From positions 8,308,001-8,372,000 of the forward strand of contig CM030932.1 of assembly GCA_018136815.1 (NCBI GenBank): a stretch of 64,000 nucleotides of DNA, given 5' to 3'. The DNA comes from Isochrysis galbana. Its lineage: Eukaryota > Haptophyta > Isochrysidales > Isochrysidaceae. Below, piece after piece: positions 39,510 to 48,788 of the stretch (its first letter is position 1; every line of letters starts with the position of its first letter). The notes under the pieces are model-generated. The model saw only the letters and a program-made list of their open reading frames with translations. It made no database searches and was not told where the DNA came from. Both the position numbers and the translations under genes were made by a program.

Positions 39510-41618
39510 CTACTCTTTGCATTTGGGGGCGAACATCTCTTTCAAGCCACCAAAGACAACCTCCCCTTCCACGCAGAGCGGACGCCATGCCTGATCAATC
39601 ATCCACGTACCCAAGAAAATCGTCAGATTGATCTGGCCAGGAGTGTACGCGGCGACGTTCAAGTAGGGCTTGAGCCCTGAGAACATAACACACTCGTCTC
39701 TCGTGTTTTCACCGGCAATCTTGAGCTCTGGCACGTCCTCGTAGGGAGGTGAAAAACGTCCGCTGTTGGGCACGTCACTGGCACCGGGAACATATTTGAT
39801 GTTATTTAGGGGTGAGCTACCGACCATCTCCCCAAAGCGGTCAGGCAAGTAGTAGCAAATGACAGTCAGATGGCAACAGTAAGGCGTAGTGCCCCAAAAC
39901 GGATTATCAAGGACCTCCAAATCAATGGTGGCGATGAGTGGCAAGCCTGCTAAGAAGAGCTTGTTCATTTTGTCCATCAGCTGGCCCAATTTCACTCTAC
40001 CGTATTTGAACACCGTATTGAGAGGCTGGGACGCCCATCGAAGGGTATTTGGCTCCATGCTCATCCAACCAAAAAGGCTGGCAAAGGGCGGCCCAAAGGC
40101 AAGGATCCAACGGTCGAGTTTGTCAGCCGGCTCTGTACCGTTGCACGCGTAATTGTAAATGTCAGCGTAGCGAGTGAGCCCTGGGATTGGCTCGACAAGC
40201 TCTGCCTCGCGAACGGGCACATATTTCCCCGCTGGATCTGGGCTGATTACCGAGATGATGTTCTTTACTCGCCGTTGCACAAGCGGCAGGATTGCATGGG
40301 CGTCGATGATGCCGCCATCGCCAAACTCGAGCTTGCACCAGTCCATCCGCTCATCAGGAGCATCGCGCGGTGTGACATCGGCATTGAACTGCAACGCTAG
40401 TGATTTGAGCCAGTCTTGCAGGTACAACTTCTCACATCCATTGAGTCCCCCCACTGAGGTCTCCATTGCCATGCTCGATGCAGCTGCTAGGGACTCTACG
40501 CTAAAGCGTCTGGAGGATCCTGGCCAGCACGCTAGGCCACGCCGCAGCCACGATACGGGTGGCGAGGGCCGTAGAGGGAACACTAACGCTTTAGAGGGCG
40601 GGCAACATGACGATTGTTGCATGATGTATCCGTCACCCGAGGTATTTTGCCACTGGTAGCCAGTACTGATGGCCAAAGGAGAACCAGTAAATGGGACTGT
40701 CGTGATTCCATCACCCCCCACCTCCCGTGCGTCCTCGATGAGCTTTATCATATTGACTTGCCCAGAACCACAATCTGAGCCTATGAATCCACCCTTGAAA
40801 CCACCGCTCGTCGGCACGGCGTGCTCCCATAGGAAGTTGCCGGCAGAGATCGCCTTGTTTGTGAATCGGACGAAGTCTGAGCTAGGCGCAACCATCGCAA
40901 AGTGGCCGATGGGCAAGGGCCCTCTCCTTGGCCAGATAAAGTCCCGCATCTCGAGTAGCGAGTGACGTTTAACAATGTCAGCGGCCTCAGCCTCGCATGT
41001 CGTGAAGTACTTGCCCGGGGGTATGCCGAGAGGCTTGAAGTAGCTATTGTAGATGTACCGCCTCCAGATGAGGTGCGGCCTCACCAGTGGACCAAAACAT
41101 GACGAGGCAATCGCCGGGCACAGCACATCCCATCCGGGATTGTAAGTGAGCGTAATGCTCAGTCCCGAGGAAGACAGCTTGCATAGATCTTCCGTTGTTA
41201 TCTCAAGGGGGCCCGGCTGTGGTGTTGGCACACCACCTTCACACCGGATGTCAAGCAGAACCATTTTGGACGTGTGCTGCCTGTCCGCTGGTTCGCGTCG
41301 ATCGAAACCGGCGAACATATACGGAAAGTTGGCCCAGCCACCTCCACTGTTGCTCGATATGTAATCGAGGGCGTCCAATGGCGAGCATCCGTCGTCGAGC
41401 TCCTGCGCCGCAAAGCCACGAAGGACTCCGATGGCTGCCACGAGCGCGTGGTTGCCTCCGCCTTTCAGTGCGAGTCCTATGGTCGCGCCGTCCGGTGGTG
41501 CATCGGACGGATGTTCGGTCACGGTCGGTGCACCTTTCTGACGCGCATGATCTGTGCGCATCGCGTGGATCTGCGCCGGGGTGGGACGGGCGGGCCGCGT
41601 TGCCTCGCCGGCACGCAT
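39510..41618 (-). CDS. Patatin/cPLA2-like phospholipase
   Basis: 702 residues from the ATG at 41618 (an in-frame ATG exists at 41744, but that extension is Ser/Lys-rich and UTR-like). The alpha/beta hydrolase-like lipase core shows an oxyanion-hole glycine run (GLALKGGGNHAL, residues 53-55), a nucleophile elbow at about 86-95 (YISSNSGGGW, Ser91), and the partner aspartate in FGDGGIIDAHAILPLVQRR. This Ser-Asp dyad with GGG defines the patatin/cytosolic phospholipase A2 group, which hydrolyses acyl lipids. The elbow is N-S-G-G-G rather than the common G-x-S-x-G. Hydrophobic helices near 390-420 could be membrane-associated. No introns are needed. The substrate cannot be predicted. Confidence 0.78.
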   Translation of the reverse strand: MRAGEATRPARPTPAQIHAMRTDHARQKGAPTVTEHPSDAPPDGATIGLALKGGGNHALVAAIGVLRGFAAQELDDGCSPLDALDYISSNSGGGWANFPYMFAGFDRREPADRQHTSKMVLLDIRCEGGVPTPQPGPLEITTEDLCKLSSSGLSITLTYNPGWDVLCPAIASSCFGPLVRPHLIWRRYIYNSYFKPLGIPPGKYFTTCEAEAADIVKRHSLLEMRDFIWPRRGPLPIGHFAMVAPSSDFVRFTNKAISAGNFLWEHAVPTSGGFKGGFIGSDCGSGQVNMIKLIEDAREVGGDGITTVPFTGSPLAISTGYQWQNTSGDGYIMQQSSCCPPSKALVFPLRPSPPVSWLRRGLACWPGSSRRFSVESLAAASSMAMETSVGGLNGCEKLYLQDWLKSLALQFNADVTPRDAPDERMDWCKLEFGDGGIIDAHAILPLVQRRVKNIISVISPDPAGKYVPVREAELVEPIPGLTRYADIYNYACNGTEPADKLDRWILAFGPPFASLFGWMSMEPNTLRWASQPLNTVFKYGRVKLGQLMDKMNKLFLAGLPLIATIDLEVLDNPFWGTTPYCCHLTVICYYLPDRFGEMVGSSPLNNIKYVPGASDVPNSGRFSPPYEDVPELKIAGENTRDECVMFSGLKPYLNVAAYTPGQINLTIFLGTWMIDQAWRPLCVEGEVVFGGLKEMFAPKCKE

Positions 41619-41863
41619 CGCGGCGGAGCGCAAGGGGGATTGATTGATGATTGCACGGACACAAGAAAGAATCACAAGGGGAACACGGAGAAAGAAATCC
41701 TTCTTTGATGAAAGAGAAGAAGAAGAAGCAGCAGAAAAGGACAAGAAGAGGGGGGAGAGGAAAGAAGGAAATATGAGAGGAGAAAAAGAACGATGAAGAG
41801 CGCTTCAGGATCACAACAGACAGTGAACGGCTCCGTCTGCTGCTCGCCGCCCTTGCCCACGTG
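41619..41863. promoter_or_regulatory. Upstream region of the lipase gene
   Basis: GA-rich on the + strand (GAAGAAGAAG, AGAGGGGGGAGAGG), thus CT-rich on the gene strand as at other gene starts here. It ends at the TTAA of an R4 repeat. Confidence 0.4.
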
Positions 41864-42066
41864 TTAACTCCTTACTGCCGGGTCGAGGCGCCGAAATCGG
41901 CGCTTCTCTCCAGCGCGAAAACATCATGGCCCGCAGTGGAAGATCCTCTTACGCGAAAAAAAGGCACTAAAGGCTGAGAAAAGTGCGCGCTGATTTTTGG
42001 CCAAGGAGCCCTTTCGGACCCCCCCCCCCCCCGTCCCAGCGTCGGTGCAGCGAGCGGGCGCAGGGG
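41864..42066 (+). mobile_element. R4: piggyBac-like TTAA end, second copy
   Basis: Starts TTAACTCCTTACTGCCGGG and keeps the subterminal palindrome with one mismatch (GGCGCCGAAATCGGCGCTTC). It matches 27940-28225 up to the ATG codon, where it switches to R3 sequence. A truncated copy. Confidence 0.6.
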
Positions 42067-42366
42067 CGATGGCAAGGGCCGCGGCTCGCCGCGGCCACTC
42101 GCTTCGGCGAGGAGAGATTAGCGCTCCTGGGCCCCTATTCACGAGTGCCCCCCCCCCCCTGCGTTGCTTTTACCCGAAAGGGGTTTTCCCCCAGCGTGGA
42201 CTCGAGGAGAGGACGTGCTGGGGTGCGCGGGGTCGGTGCGTGCACTGGGGGGAGGACAAATATCGAGGGGAGGGGGCAGGGTAGCACTCGGACACCTGAC
42301 ACCTGGCTCGTCAGGCATGGCGGGATTCCGGGACGGAAAAGTTGTGTCCAATTAGCTAGTGGGGTT
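42067..42366 (-). repeat. R3 repeat, left part of an interrupted copy
   Basis: Reverse-orientation R3: from CCGCGGCTCGCCGCGG (itself palindromic) through TTTACCCGAAAGGGG, GCGTGGACTCGAGGAGAG and CTGGCTCGTCAGGCATGGCG to CCAATTAGCTAGTGGGGTT. It is cut at 42366 by the element at 42367 and resumes at 45141. Confidence 0.8.
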
Positions 42367-42439
42367 AAGTCGCGTTCCGTCAAAAGAGGACCAGGTGGTT
42401 TTTCAACATATCTGTTTTCTTTTTAGTTATTAACAATAG

Positions 42440-42838
42440 TGGTACAAAACAAAGCTAATCGCCGTATACGAGATGTGCATAGAAACTTTTTCCTCTAAGG
42501 CCCACATTAACGTAAAGTCGCCGTATACGAGATGTTTCGTTTACGCAGCACATGTGATTACTTGCAATCACTGTGCACGCCGTGCGTATGCGCATCGACT
42601 TCCCCCCTCGCGAGGGCGCCGTGCGTGCGCATAGAAACTTTTTCCCCTAAGGCCCACATTAACGTAAAGTAGCCATATACGAGATGTTTCGTTTGCGCAG
42701 CACGTGTGATTGCTTGCAATCATTGTGCACGCCGTGCGTATGCACATCGACTTCCCCCCCCCGCGGGGCGCCGTGCGTGCGCATAGCAACTTCCAGGAAG
42801 GTGCACGCCGTGCGTTCACTCTTTCCGCGGGGGGACTC
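42440..42838. repeat. Left subterminal array, about 2.5 units of about 155 bp
   Basis: Units share GCATAGAAACTTTTTCC, TAAGGCCCACATTAACGTAA, TATACGAGATGTTTCGTTT, GTGCACGCCGTGCGTATGC and the CCGCGGGGCGCCGTG-type block. The last partial unit ends with AGGAAGGTGCACGCCGTGCG and TTCACTCTTTCCGCGGGGG. Confidence 0.85.
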
Positions 42839-43086
42839 TGGACGCAGAGGCGGTCGGGAACCGCGGGGGCACCCCTGGGACCGGGGAAAATATTACCGTA
42901 TATTGCGAAAACACTAACGTAAACAATCGAGGTCTTGGGGTCTCTCCGCTCCCCCGGGGCCCCCTCCCCCGGGTCCCCTCCTCCCCCTCTCATCGACCTA
43001 CCAGAGAGAGACGGCTCCTACTGCCTGCCTCCCTCCTCCCTCCTCGCTCACCCTCCAGCTCTCTCCTCGCCCTCGTCTTCCTCACG

Positions 43087-44931
43087 ATGGTGGCGACTCG
43101 GCGCGCATCGGTACGGTCCTCCGTCCTCTCGTCTCGTGCTCCTGCTCGCTGGTTTCGTTCGACTCGCTCGACACCGCCACCTGTCGACTGGACGCCGAGC
43201 GCAAGCGCTGCTCGCACGACTCGTTCCTCTTCCTGCTCCAAGGGCGCGGCGGAGGAGGCGGATCCTGTTCGCGTTCCTGATGCCGAGGAGGAGGCCCTTT
43301 CCCCGACCGATGAGGCCACCACCACCACCACCGACGAGGACTCCGGGCCTGTGGGAGGAGAAGAGGAGAACGAGGACTGTGCGTCGGACGCTCCAGGTCT
43401 TCTTGTTCCCATCGCGCGGGTTGCGGATGTCGAGGAGCCAGCCGAGTCGATGGAGGAGGTCGAGACCGCCCACGCGCTCGCTCTCGCCGATGAGAAGGAA
43501 GCCGAGGAAGAGGACGAGAAGGCGGAGAAGGCGGAGAATGAGAAGACGGCTGCGTCCGACGCACCAGTCGGAGAAGTCTTCACTCGGTTCGAAGAGGCCA
43601 CGCAGCTGGAAGAGGCAACTCAGCTCGAGGAGGAGGAGAAGGGCGAGACCGCCGAGGAGGCCGAGACCGCCGAGGCGCCCGCTCCTGCCGAGGCGAACGA
43701 AAAGGAGGGTGAGGAGAAGACGGAGGAGAAGGAAGAGGAGACGTCCGACGCACCCGCTCGGGAGGGGTTGGAGGTGGCCACGCAGCTGGAGGAGCTGACT
43801 CAGCTGGAGGAGTCCGCGGAGACCGCAGCCGAGCCGACCTCCGCGGAGGCCGCGATCGAGACCTCCACGGATGCCTCGCGTGTGATGGAGGACCATGCGT
43901 CCGACGCTCAAGCGGACGCTATGTTGGAGCCCATCGTTGACGAGAAGGACGACGACGACATGTTTGACTTTTGGGACATGGCCAAGGAGCCCGATGGGGC
44001 GAAGGAGCCGGAGGAGCCAGTTGAGGAGGAGGCCGTCGTGAACAGTGGCTCCTCAGCGGTGGACTTGAGCGATGTCGCGGCTGGTGTTTCCAATGACTCC
44101 ATGCACATTGACCTGACCGACGAAGCGGTAGATGTGGCGGCCACGCCTTGTTCGACGAATAGTGAGTCGGCGGCGGAGGAGTCCGAGGAGGAGTCGGAGG
44201 AGGACATTCTCCGCACCCTGAAGGAGCTCAAGGCGACCATTAAGCGGCTCGAGTCGCAGATGAAGAAGAAGCGTCCGCGCGCGAGGTCGCCAAGCGTCCC
44301 GTCCAAGAAGACCAAGCGTGCCGCCTCAGCCCAATCGGAGGTCTCGCCGCGCCCTGTCGCCGAGGAAGCCGAAGTTCCGCCTCAGCCAGAAGCGGAGGAA
44401 GAGGCGGAGGAAGAGGCGGAAGAGCCGGAAGAGGCGGAGGAGGAAGCGGAGGAGGAGGAGGCGCGGCCGACCGGCCACGTCCCTGTGACGAAGCGTGAGT
44501 GCCGCTTCTGCTTTTTGGCCAAGCACGAGCTGACGAAGCACGACAAGAACGGCCGCATGTACGTCAACTTTGTGCTCTTCGAGAAGAAGGTGGACTCGGA
44601 TGGCACGGGCGTGCGCCTCGGCTCGGAAGAGATGCGCGAGCTCAACTTTCGCAAGTTTGTGCTGAAGCCCACGGGGGGTTCCGCCCGTCCTCCACGCCCC
44701 GAGTTCCCCCGCGAAAAGAGTGAACGCACGGCGTGCACCTTCCTGGAAGTTGCTAGGCGCACGCACGGCGCCCCCGCGGGGGGGGGGGCGCCGGTGCACA
44801 TCGCGCCGTGCCCACGCACGGCGTGCACATGTGATTGCAAGTCATCACAGGCGCTGCGTAACGAAACATCTCGTATATGGCCAGTTTACGTAGTTGTGGG
44901 CCGCAGGGGCTACACATATGGAACGGGTTGA
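43087..44931 (+). CDS. Long acidic protein of the unclassified transposon
   Basis: 614-codon intronless frame. Residues 1-55 are Arg/Ser-rich. About 55-460 is extremely Glu/Ala-rich with recurrent ATQLEE, EEAEEAEE and DAP motifs. A predicted coiled coil (ILRTLKELKATIKRLESQMK) then runs into a basic stretch (KKKRPRARSPS, a likely nuclear signal). A possible folded domain at about 462-535 contains Cys-rich RECRFCFLAKHELTKHDK, then GRMYVNFVLF and SEEMRELNFRKFVLK. The last 80 or so residues are encoded by the right inverted repeat, so the natural stop or a splice may lie near 44690. No DDE, HUH or recombinase motif is visible. The CxxC..H..H-like cluster could bind zinc and DNA, but this is inference. 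Confidence 0.6.
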   Translation: MVATRRASVRSSVLSSRAPARWFRSTRSTPPPVDWTPSASAARTTRSSSCSKGAAEEADPVRVPDAEEEALSPTDEATTTTTDEDSGPVGGEEENEDCASDAPGLLVPIARVADVEEPAESMEEVETAHALALADEKEAEEEDEKAEKAENEKTAASDAPVGEVFTRFEEATQLEEATQLEEEEKGETAEEAETAEAPAPAEANEKEGEEKTEEKEEETSDAPAREGLEVATQLEELTQLEESAETAAEPTSAEAAIETSTDASRVMEDHASDAQADAMLEPIVDEKDDDDMFDFWDMAKEPDGAKEPEEPVEEEAVVNSGSSAVDLSDVAAGVSNDSMHIDLTDEAVDVAATPCSTNSESAAEESEEESEEDILRTLKELKATIKRLESQMKKKRPRARSPSVPSKKTKRAASAQSEVSPRPVAEEAEVPPQPEAEEEAEEEAEEPEEAEEEAEEEEARPTGHVPVTKRECRFCFLAKHELTKHDKNGRMYVNFVLFEKKVDSDGTGVRLGSEEMRELNFRKFVLKPTGGSARPPRPEFPREKSERTACTFLEVARRTHGAPAGGGAPVHIAPCPRTACTCDCKSSQALRNETSRIWPVYVVVGRRGYTYGTG

Positions 44932-45030
44932 CATGCGCACGCACGGCGTATCCGCGGGGGGACCGATGCACATCGCGCCGTGCCCATGCACGGCGTGCAC
45001 CGATGTGATTAGCGAGGAAGCTTTGACGGC
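44700..45030. repeat. Right subterminal array, inverted relative to the left
   Basis: Reverse complements of the left-array blocks: AAAGAGTGAACGCACGGCGT, GCACCTTCCTGGAAGTTGCT, GCGCCCCCGCGGG, CACGGCGTGCACATGTGATT, ACGAAACATCTCGTATA, and again GCACGGCGTGCACCGATGTG. About two units. Confidence 0.85.
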
Positions 45031-45140
45031 GTCTCTCTCTTATAATTTTAACAAGATCTAATGTTAAACAACTACAATACAACTGTGGACATTTGATCGC
45101 TCAATTCGACTGATGTCCCACTATTGACGGAACGACACCT

Positions 45141-45175
45141 TTGGCTAGGATATAACATTAATTATTTTATAAATA
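45141..45175 (-). repeat. R3 repeat, resumption after the insertion
   Basis: TTGGCTAGGATATAACATTA continues the R3 sequence broken at 42366; the same tail appears reversed at 18885 and 50525. Confidence 0.75.
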
Positions 45176-46374
45176 GATATGCACACGCTCTCATTCCATC
45201 ATTCCATCAATCACATCACTGCTTTCCCGCTTCCTGCTTCCTCTTGGTGCGGTTGTAACGCAACAAGACAGAGGCCTCAACTTGATCAGCCAAAGAAGTT
45301 GCACGCACAGAAGGAAACATACACGCAAGCAAAGAGAAGACATGCTCACACGAACCAGAATTAGGAATACCTCTCGGAGTCGGAGGCATCGCGGGGGGGG
45401 GGGAGGGGGGAGGGGGGTGTCTGCGTTCTCCCGCCTCCCGCCAACAGTGCCGTTCCCATGCGACTCGGCGACTCCGCTCCTAGGGGCTCACGGATTATGA
45501 TAGTAACACGCGTAAATCTCACGCATCGAGAGTTGAACTAACAACTAACCAAGCTCGCACCGGATCTTTATTTTTCGCGCCTAGTGCCGCCGGCCATGCC
45601 TTTCTAATGAATTTCTTGTTGAAAAGGGGGTTTTGTTTTTGATCTCGTTGCTTGAGCAGCCCAAATATTCCGCAAAATATGCGAAATATTTTTTGGGCCA
45701 TATTCGCCCAAATATCCCGCGAAATATCCTGAATATTTCCGCCTGGGCCTACCTTGGGAGGCCTTGTTCGTGCGTGCGTTCGAGTTTCCGTCCTGAGGTT
45801 CGAGATGTGTAGCAAACTCGGACAAACGACTCAAGGCGACGAAGTCGGGAGATTGCTAGAACTTTGCCATCAAGCAGTGCCGGGACTTTACCATCCAGTG
45901 CCGCAACGGGAGAGCAAGAGTCCGGTTCGGAAAAGACCCTGAACAACCACACACGTCCGCGCGCCACGCCTGTGATAGCTGCAATTTTTTATATAGGCAC
46001 GAGAGGGTGCAACTCGAGGTTCCACACCGCTTGCACCGCCGGGCGCCGGGCGCGCGTGCACCGCCGATTGACCTCTGAAAAAGTTTTGGGCCGAACTCGA
46101 GATTCACCAAACGACTGTTCAAGATCTTTCAAGACGGCGTCACACTTGTCAAAAAAACAACCAAACCTGAGGTTGCACCCTCTTCGTGCAACGAAGAAGG
46201 AACATGTCGAGTGACGCGTGACGCTTCGCTTACAGTGCTCCGATCACTGCCGTCGGCCATCTCATTGCTGTTGCAGCTTTCTCAGATTTCTCATCTTATA
46301 AAACCCGGCGGCTCGGATTCGCCGACGACATACACGGTGTGACCTGCCGTCGAGCAAGTGGAGGACAACGACAG
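45176..46374. other. Gene-poor stretch with AAATATT-rich palindromic block
   Basis: No supported gene. 45660-45750 is a run of short palindromes built on AAATATT/AATATTT (for example CCCAAATAT, GCGAAATAT), similar in style to 8180-8250. Poly-G/A tract near 45395-45415. Confidence 0.5.
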
Positions 46375-46951
46375 CACATGCCACCAACTCGTCGACCTCG
46401 ACGAAGTGCGCAAGTTGTTGCCCGCCGAGCTGCAGAACACACTGCCTCATGATGTGCGGGACGTCTCGCAAGACCACGTGTTGAGGATCTTCAAACAGCT
46501 GTCTGACTACTTGCAAAAGAAGAGTTCCGAAGCCAAAGAGCAGCAACGTCAGCAGCCTCTGAATCGCACCATAACGGAAACGAGAAACGAGGGGCAATCT
46601 TGCTACGCAGGATTCCAAGAGAACTATCGAATACGACGAGAGAAGCGCGATGTGCCTCAGGGGGAGATACGAAGAAATCGCAAATTAAACATGATTGCCC
46701 CCAGAAGCAGATAAAGAAACGCAGGGGAGATAGCAAATTAAAACTATTTGCGAGGCGCCTGGAAGGAAGAAAAGTGGGGAAACTTCCCTTCTCTTCGAGA
46801 GAAAGAGAGAGGGCGCTCCACAACCCAAGATCCCATGCATCCAAGCGAAGCTTTTGACCGAGAATGAGAGAAAGCAGCGAATTATAACGATGAATGACGA
46901 ATAACGAAGAGAAGAGCGAAGCCTAACGAGTGTCGATTCGCGAATGCGACA
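46375..46951 (-). mobile_element. LTR fragment, minus orientation, with polypurine tract
   Basis: On the minus strand it starts TGTCGCATTCGCGAATCGAC at 46951 and follows the 37035 LTR through CTTGGATGCATGGGATC, GGCGCCT, GTTTAATTTGC and GGAATCCTG. It is immediately preceded on that strand by the purine run GAGGGAGAGGGAGAG (46955-46970), as expected for a 3' LTR. The internal element sequence is otherwise missing. The plus-strand frame at 46358-46714 is not recognisable. Confidence 0.65.
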
Positions 46952-47363
46952 GCAGCTCTCCCTCTCCCTCCACACATCACACTGTCCAAGCCCCAACACA
47001 GCCACAACCAGCTCACACATCCACCAACACAACCACCTCATTCTCACCTCACTTGTCACATGACACAACCACCAGCACAGTCACTCCCTCACCACTCCAC
47101 AGACCACAGACTTGATTCGGACATATCAATGTCAACCTGATGAAAGGTAAAAGGTACAATACGGACCAAGGTGAATTAAGCATAAACTTAGTTGCACAAC
47201 ACAGCTGTGCAAATGTTCGCACGACGCCGTCACACACATTGCGTCTCTCACACACACCAGCCGCTCATTTTGCTTTCTATTGTTTGACTAGTAGTACTAT
47301 CACATCATCACCATCACTTTGTGACATGTCTAACTGCAACAACTACCCATCCTCGCCATCGTC
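46952..47363. other. CA-rich spacer
   Basis: CACAACCACC-type low complexity. TTAAGCATAAACTTAG at about 47176 resembles the first R1 tip hairpin. No gene. Confidence 0.45.
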
Positions 47364-48275
47364 TCAGCTTGTAGTTAAGCTACCGAGTAGAGGATCACTG
47401 CCACGGACATCCCACACCTCGGCAATCGTATGAAATTCGCCATTTTCTCCAAATGCGTCGGTGTCGGGGCTAAGCCTCGATCGGAATGATTCATCAAACA
47501 GCTCTCCGACGTGAACATCATCGATCGAGACGGCACATACGCGGCAAGGCGTGCCGGAGGCCTCCAGATCACTCGCCAATCTATCATACGGAACTTTCCA
47601 CAATGGATTATAAAGATGGGCGCCCATGGCTGCGACAGCAGGTCCCAAATGCTCTGCGCGCCACTGTGCGATGTGCTCCAGGTGCAAGTCACCAGTGCAG
47701 ACCCTGCGCACTGGCACAGGGGCAAGCGATTTGATCAGGTGCAAGGCATCAGTGATGCTTCTCACGTATGGAGAATACGGCCATAGGGGACAGCCGATGA
47801 GGGGCAGCCCTAAAGTCTCGGCCTGCCGACAAATTACGTCGATTGAAATCTCTTGATGCGCAACCTGTCGGTTGGTACCGTCAAACGTGGTAAGGAGAAC
47901 GAGCCTCGTCTTTGAGGAGTGCTCCTTACACAATGCGCGCGCGGCGAGAAAAGAATCCTTTCCGCCCGACCACAAGAGTACATCAATACCGTGAGTTGCA
48001 GCGTCAACGGCGTCGAAGCTACCGCAGAGCACGGCCGGCGCCTTGATGCGAGCGGAGCGCTTATCGAGCGGGACATTTTCGTGGCTGTAAGGGCAGTGCC
48101 GGCAGCCGCAGCCGCAACACCGACCACGTGCCTTGAGAGTGGAGGCGGTAAAGACTCGATAGCCCGTCGTCGGATCCTCGTAGTGCGGCTTGAATGCCGC
48201 CTCCGCCGCCGCGTGCAATGCAGCGATGTCCTCGATGTCCGCCGCGTCGGCGGCCCCGTCGTCCTCTGCCGCCAT
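47364..48275 (-). CDS. Diphthine-ammonia ligase (Dph6-like) with N-terminal DUF5522-like Cys-rich domain
   Basis: 303 residues from the ATG at 48275 (an upstream TTG is not used). Residues about 35-65 carry a short Cys-rich module (GYRVFTASTLKARGRCCGCG, then CRHCPY) that resembles DUF5522. The remainder is the ATP-pyrophosphatase domain of the Dph6/diphthami_syn family, which amidates diphthine on elongation factor 2 in the last step of diphthamide synthesis. It shows the PP-loop SGGKDS at 103-108, then GDLHLEHI, YNPLWKVPYDRLA and the terminal FGENGEFHT motif. All family motifs are present, so it should be active. The N-terminal fusion is uncommon as far as I know. Head-to-head with the NDUFA9-like gene. 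Confidence 0.85.
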   Translation of the reverse strand: MAAEDDGAADAADIEDIAALHAAAEAAFKPHYEDPTTGYRVFTASTLKARGRCCGCGCRHCPYSHENVPLDKRSARIKAPAVLCGSFDAVDAATHGIDVLLWSGGKDSFLAARALCKEHSSKTRLVLLTTFDGTNRQVAHQEISIDVICRQAETLGLPLIGCPLWPYSPYVRSITDALHLIKSLAPVPVRRVCTGDLHLEHIAQWRAEHLGPAVAAMGAHLYNPLWKVPYDRLASDLEASGTPCRVCAVSIDDVHVGELFDESFRSRLSPDTDAFGENGEFHTIAEVWDVRGSDPLLGSLTTS

Positions 48276-48788
48276 CGCCGGCTGAAGGACGTGGGGAGGC
48301 CAAAACAAAAGGTCGCCTTTTTATTGTAGAGAAGAGTCCACCCCTCCCTGCTGCCTTCGCCACGCGAGGCTCTCTCTTCTCTTTTGTTTCTTTCTTTCAT
48401 GTTATCTTCTCTCACCACGGCCGCGGATCGCCGCCGACGACGGGGCTCTGTGCATCCTCCTCTCTCCCTTCTACAACTCTATTCGGCCATGCCCTCTACT
48501 CTACTCTAGAGTAGCTAAAGTAGAGTAGAGTACGAGTACCTTTGTACTTGCTGTGCCTTATCTTTCTACCCCCTGTTCCCCCGCGCCTCCCTCGCCGCCC
48601 TCGCCGCTCTCCCCGTTCCTATGCCCCCCCCCCTCTCCCTATTCGCTCTGCCCCTCCCCCCCCCCCCCCCCCCCCCCCACTGCAGCCAGCGCCGCCGGTC
48701 AGGCCCCCGACCCTCTCGCCCCCCGCCCCCCCCCCCCCTTCACTCTTCCTGACTCTCCTCCGCCCGCCGCCGCGCGCCGGGGGGAGCG
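48276..48788. promoter_or_regulatory. Divergent promoter region, Dph6-like/NDUFA9-like
   Basis: 513 bp between head-to-head start codons. Contains CT-rich DNA, a short ACTCTACTCTA tract (48488-48530) and poly-C at 48658-48678 and 48727-48738. Confidence 0.45.

Larger units (their letters stand above)
42367..45140 (+). mobile_element. Unclassified DNA transposon with subterminal repeat arrays
   Basis: 2,774 bp lying inside an R3 repeat. Ends: AAGTCGCGTTCCGTCAA (left) and, on the other strand, AGGTGTCGTTCCGTCAA (right), 17 bp with three mismatches. The R3 junction reads GTGGGGTT before and TTGGCTAGG after, while the undisturbed R3 copy near 50540 reads (reverse strand) GTGGGGTTGGCTAGG. The insertion therefore appears to have duplicated TT. 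Internally, about 155-bp repeats lie near both ends in opposite orientation (42440-42838 and 44700-45030), enclosing one gene. I recognise no transposase superfamily. Related ends are at 6539 and 11389. Confidence 0.7.

Noticed and set aside
42935-43798. 287-codon Arg/Pro-rich frame
   Set aside because: Out-of-frame reading of the Glu-rich transposon gene (GAG-rich codons read as Arg).
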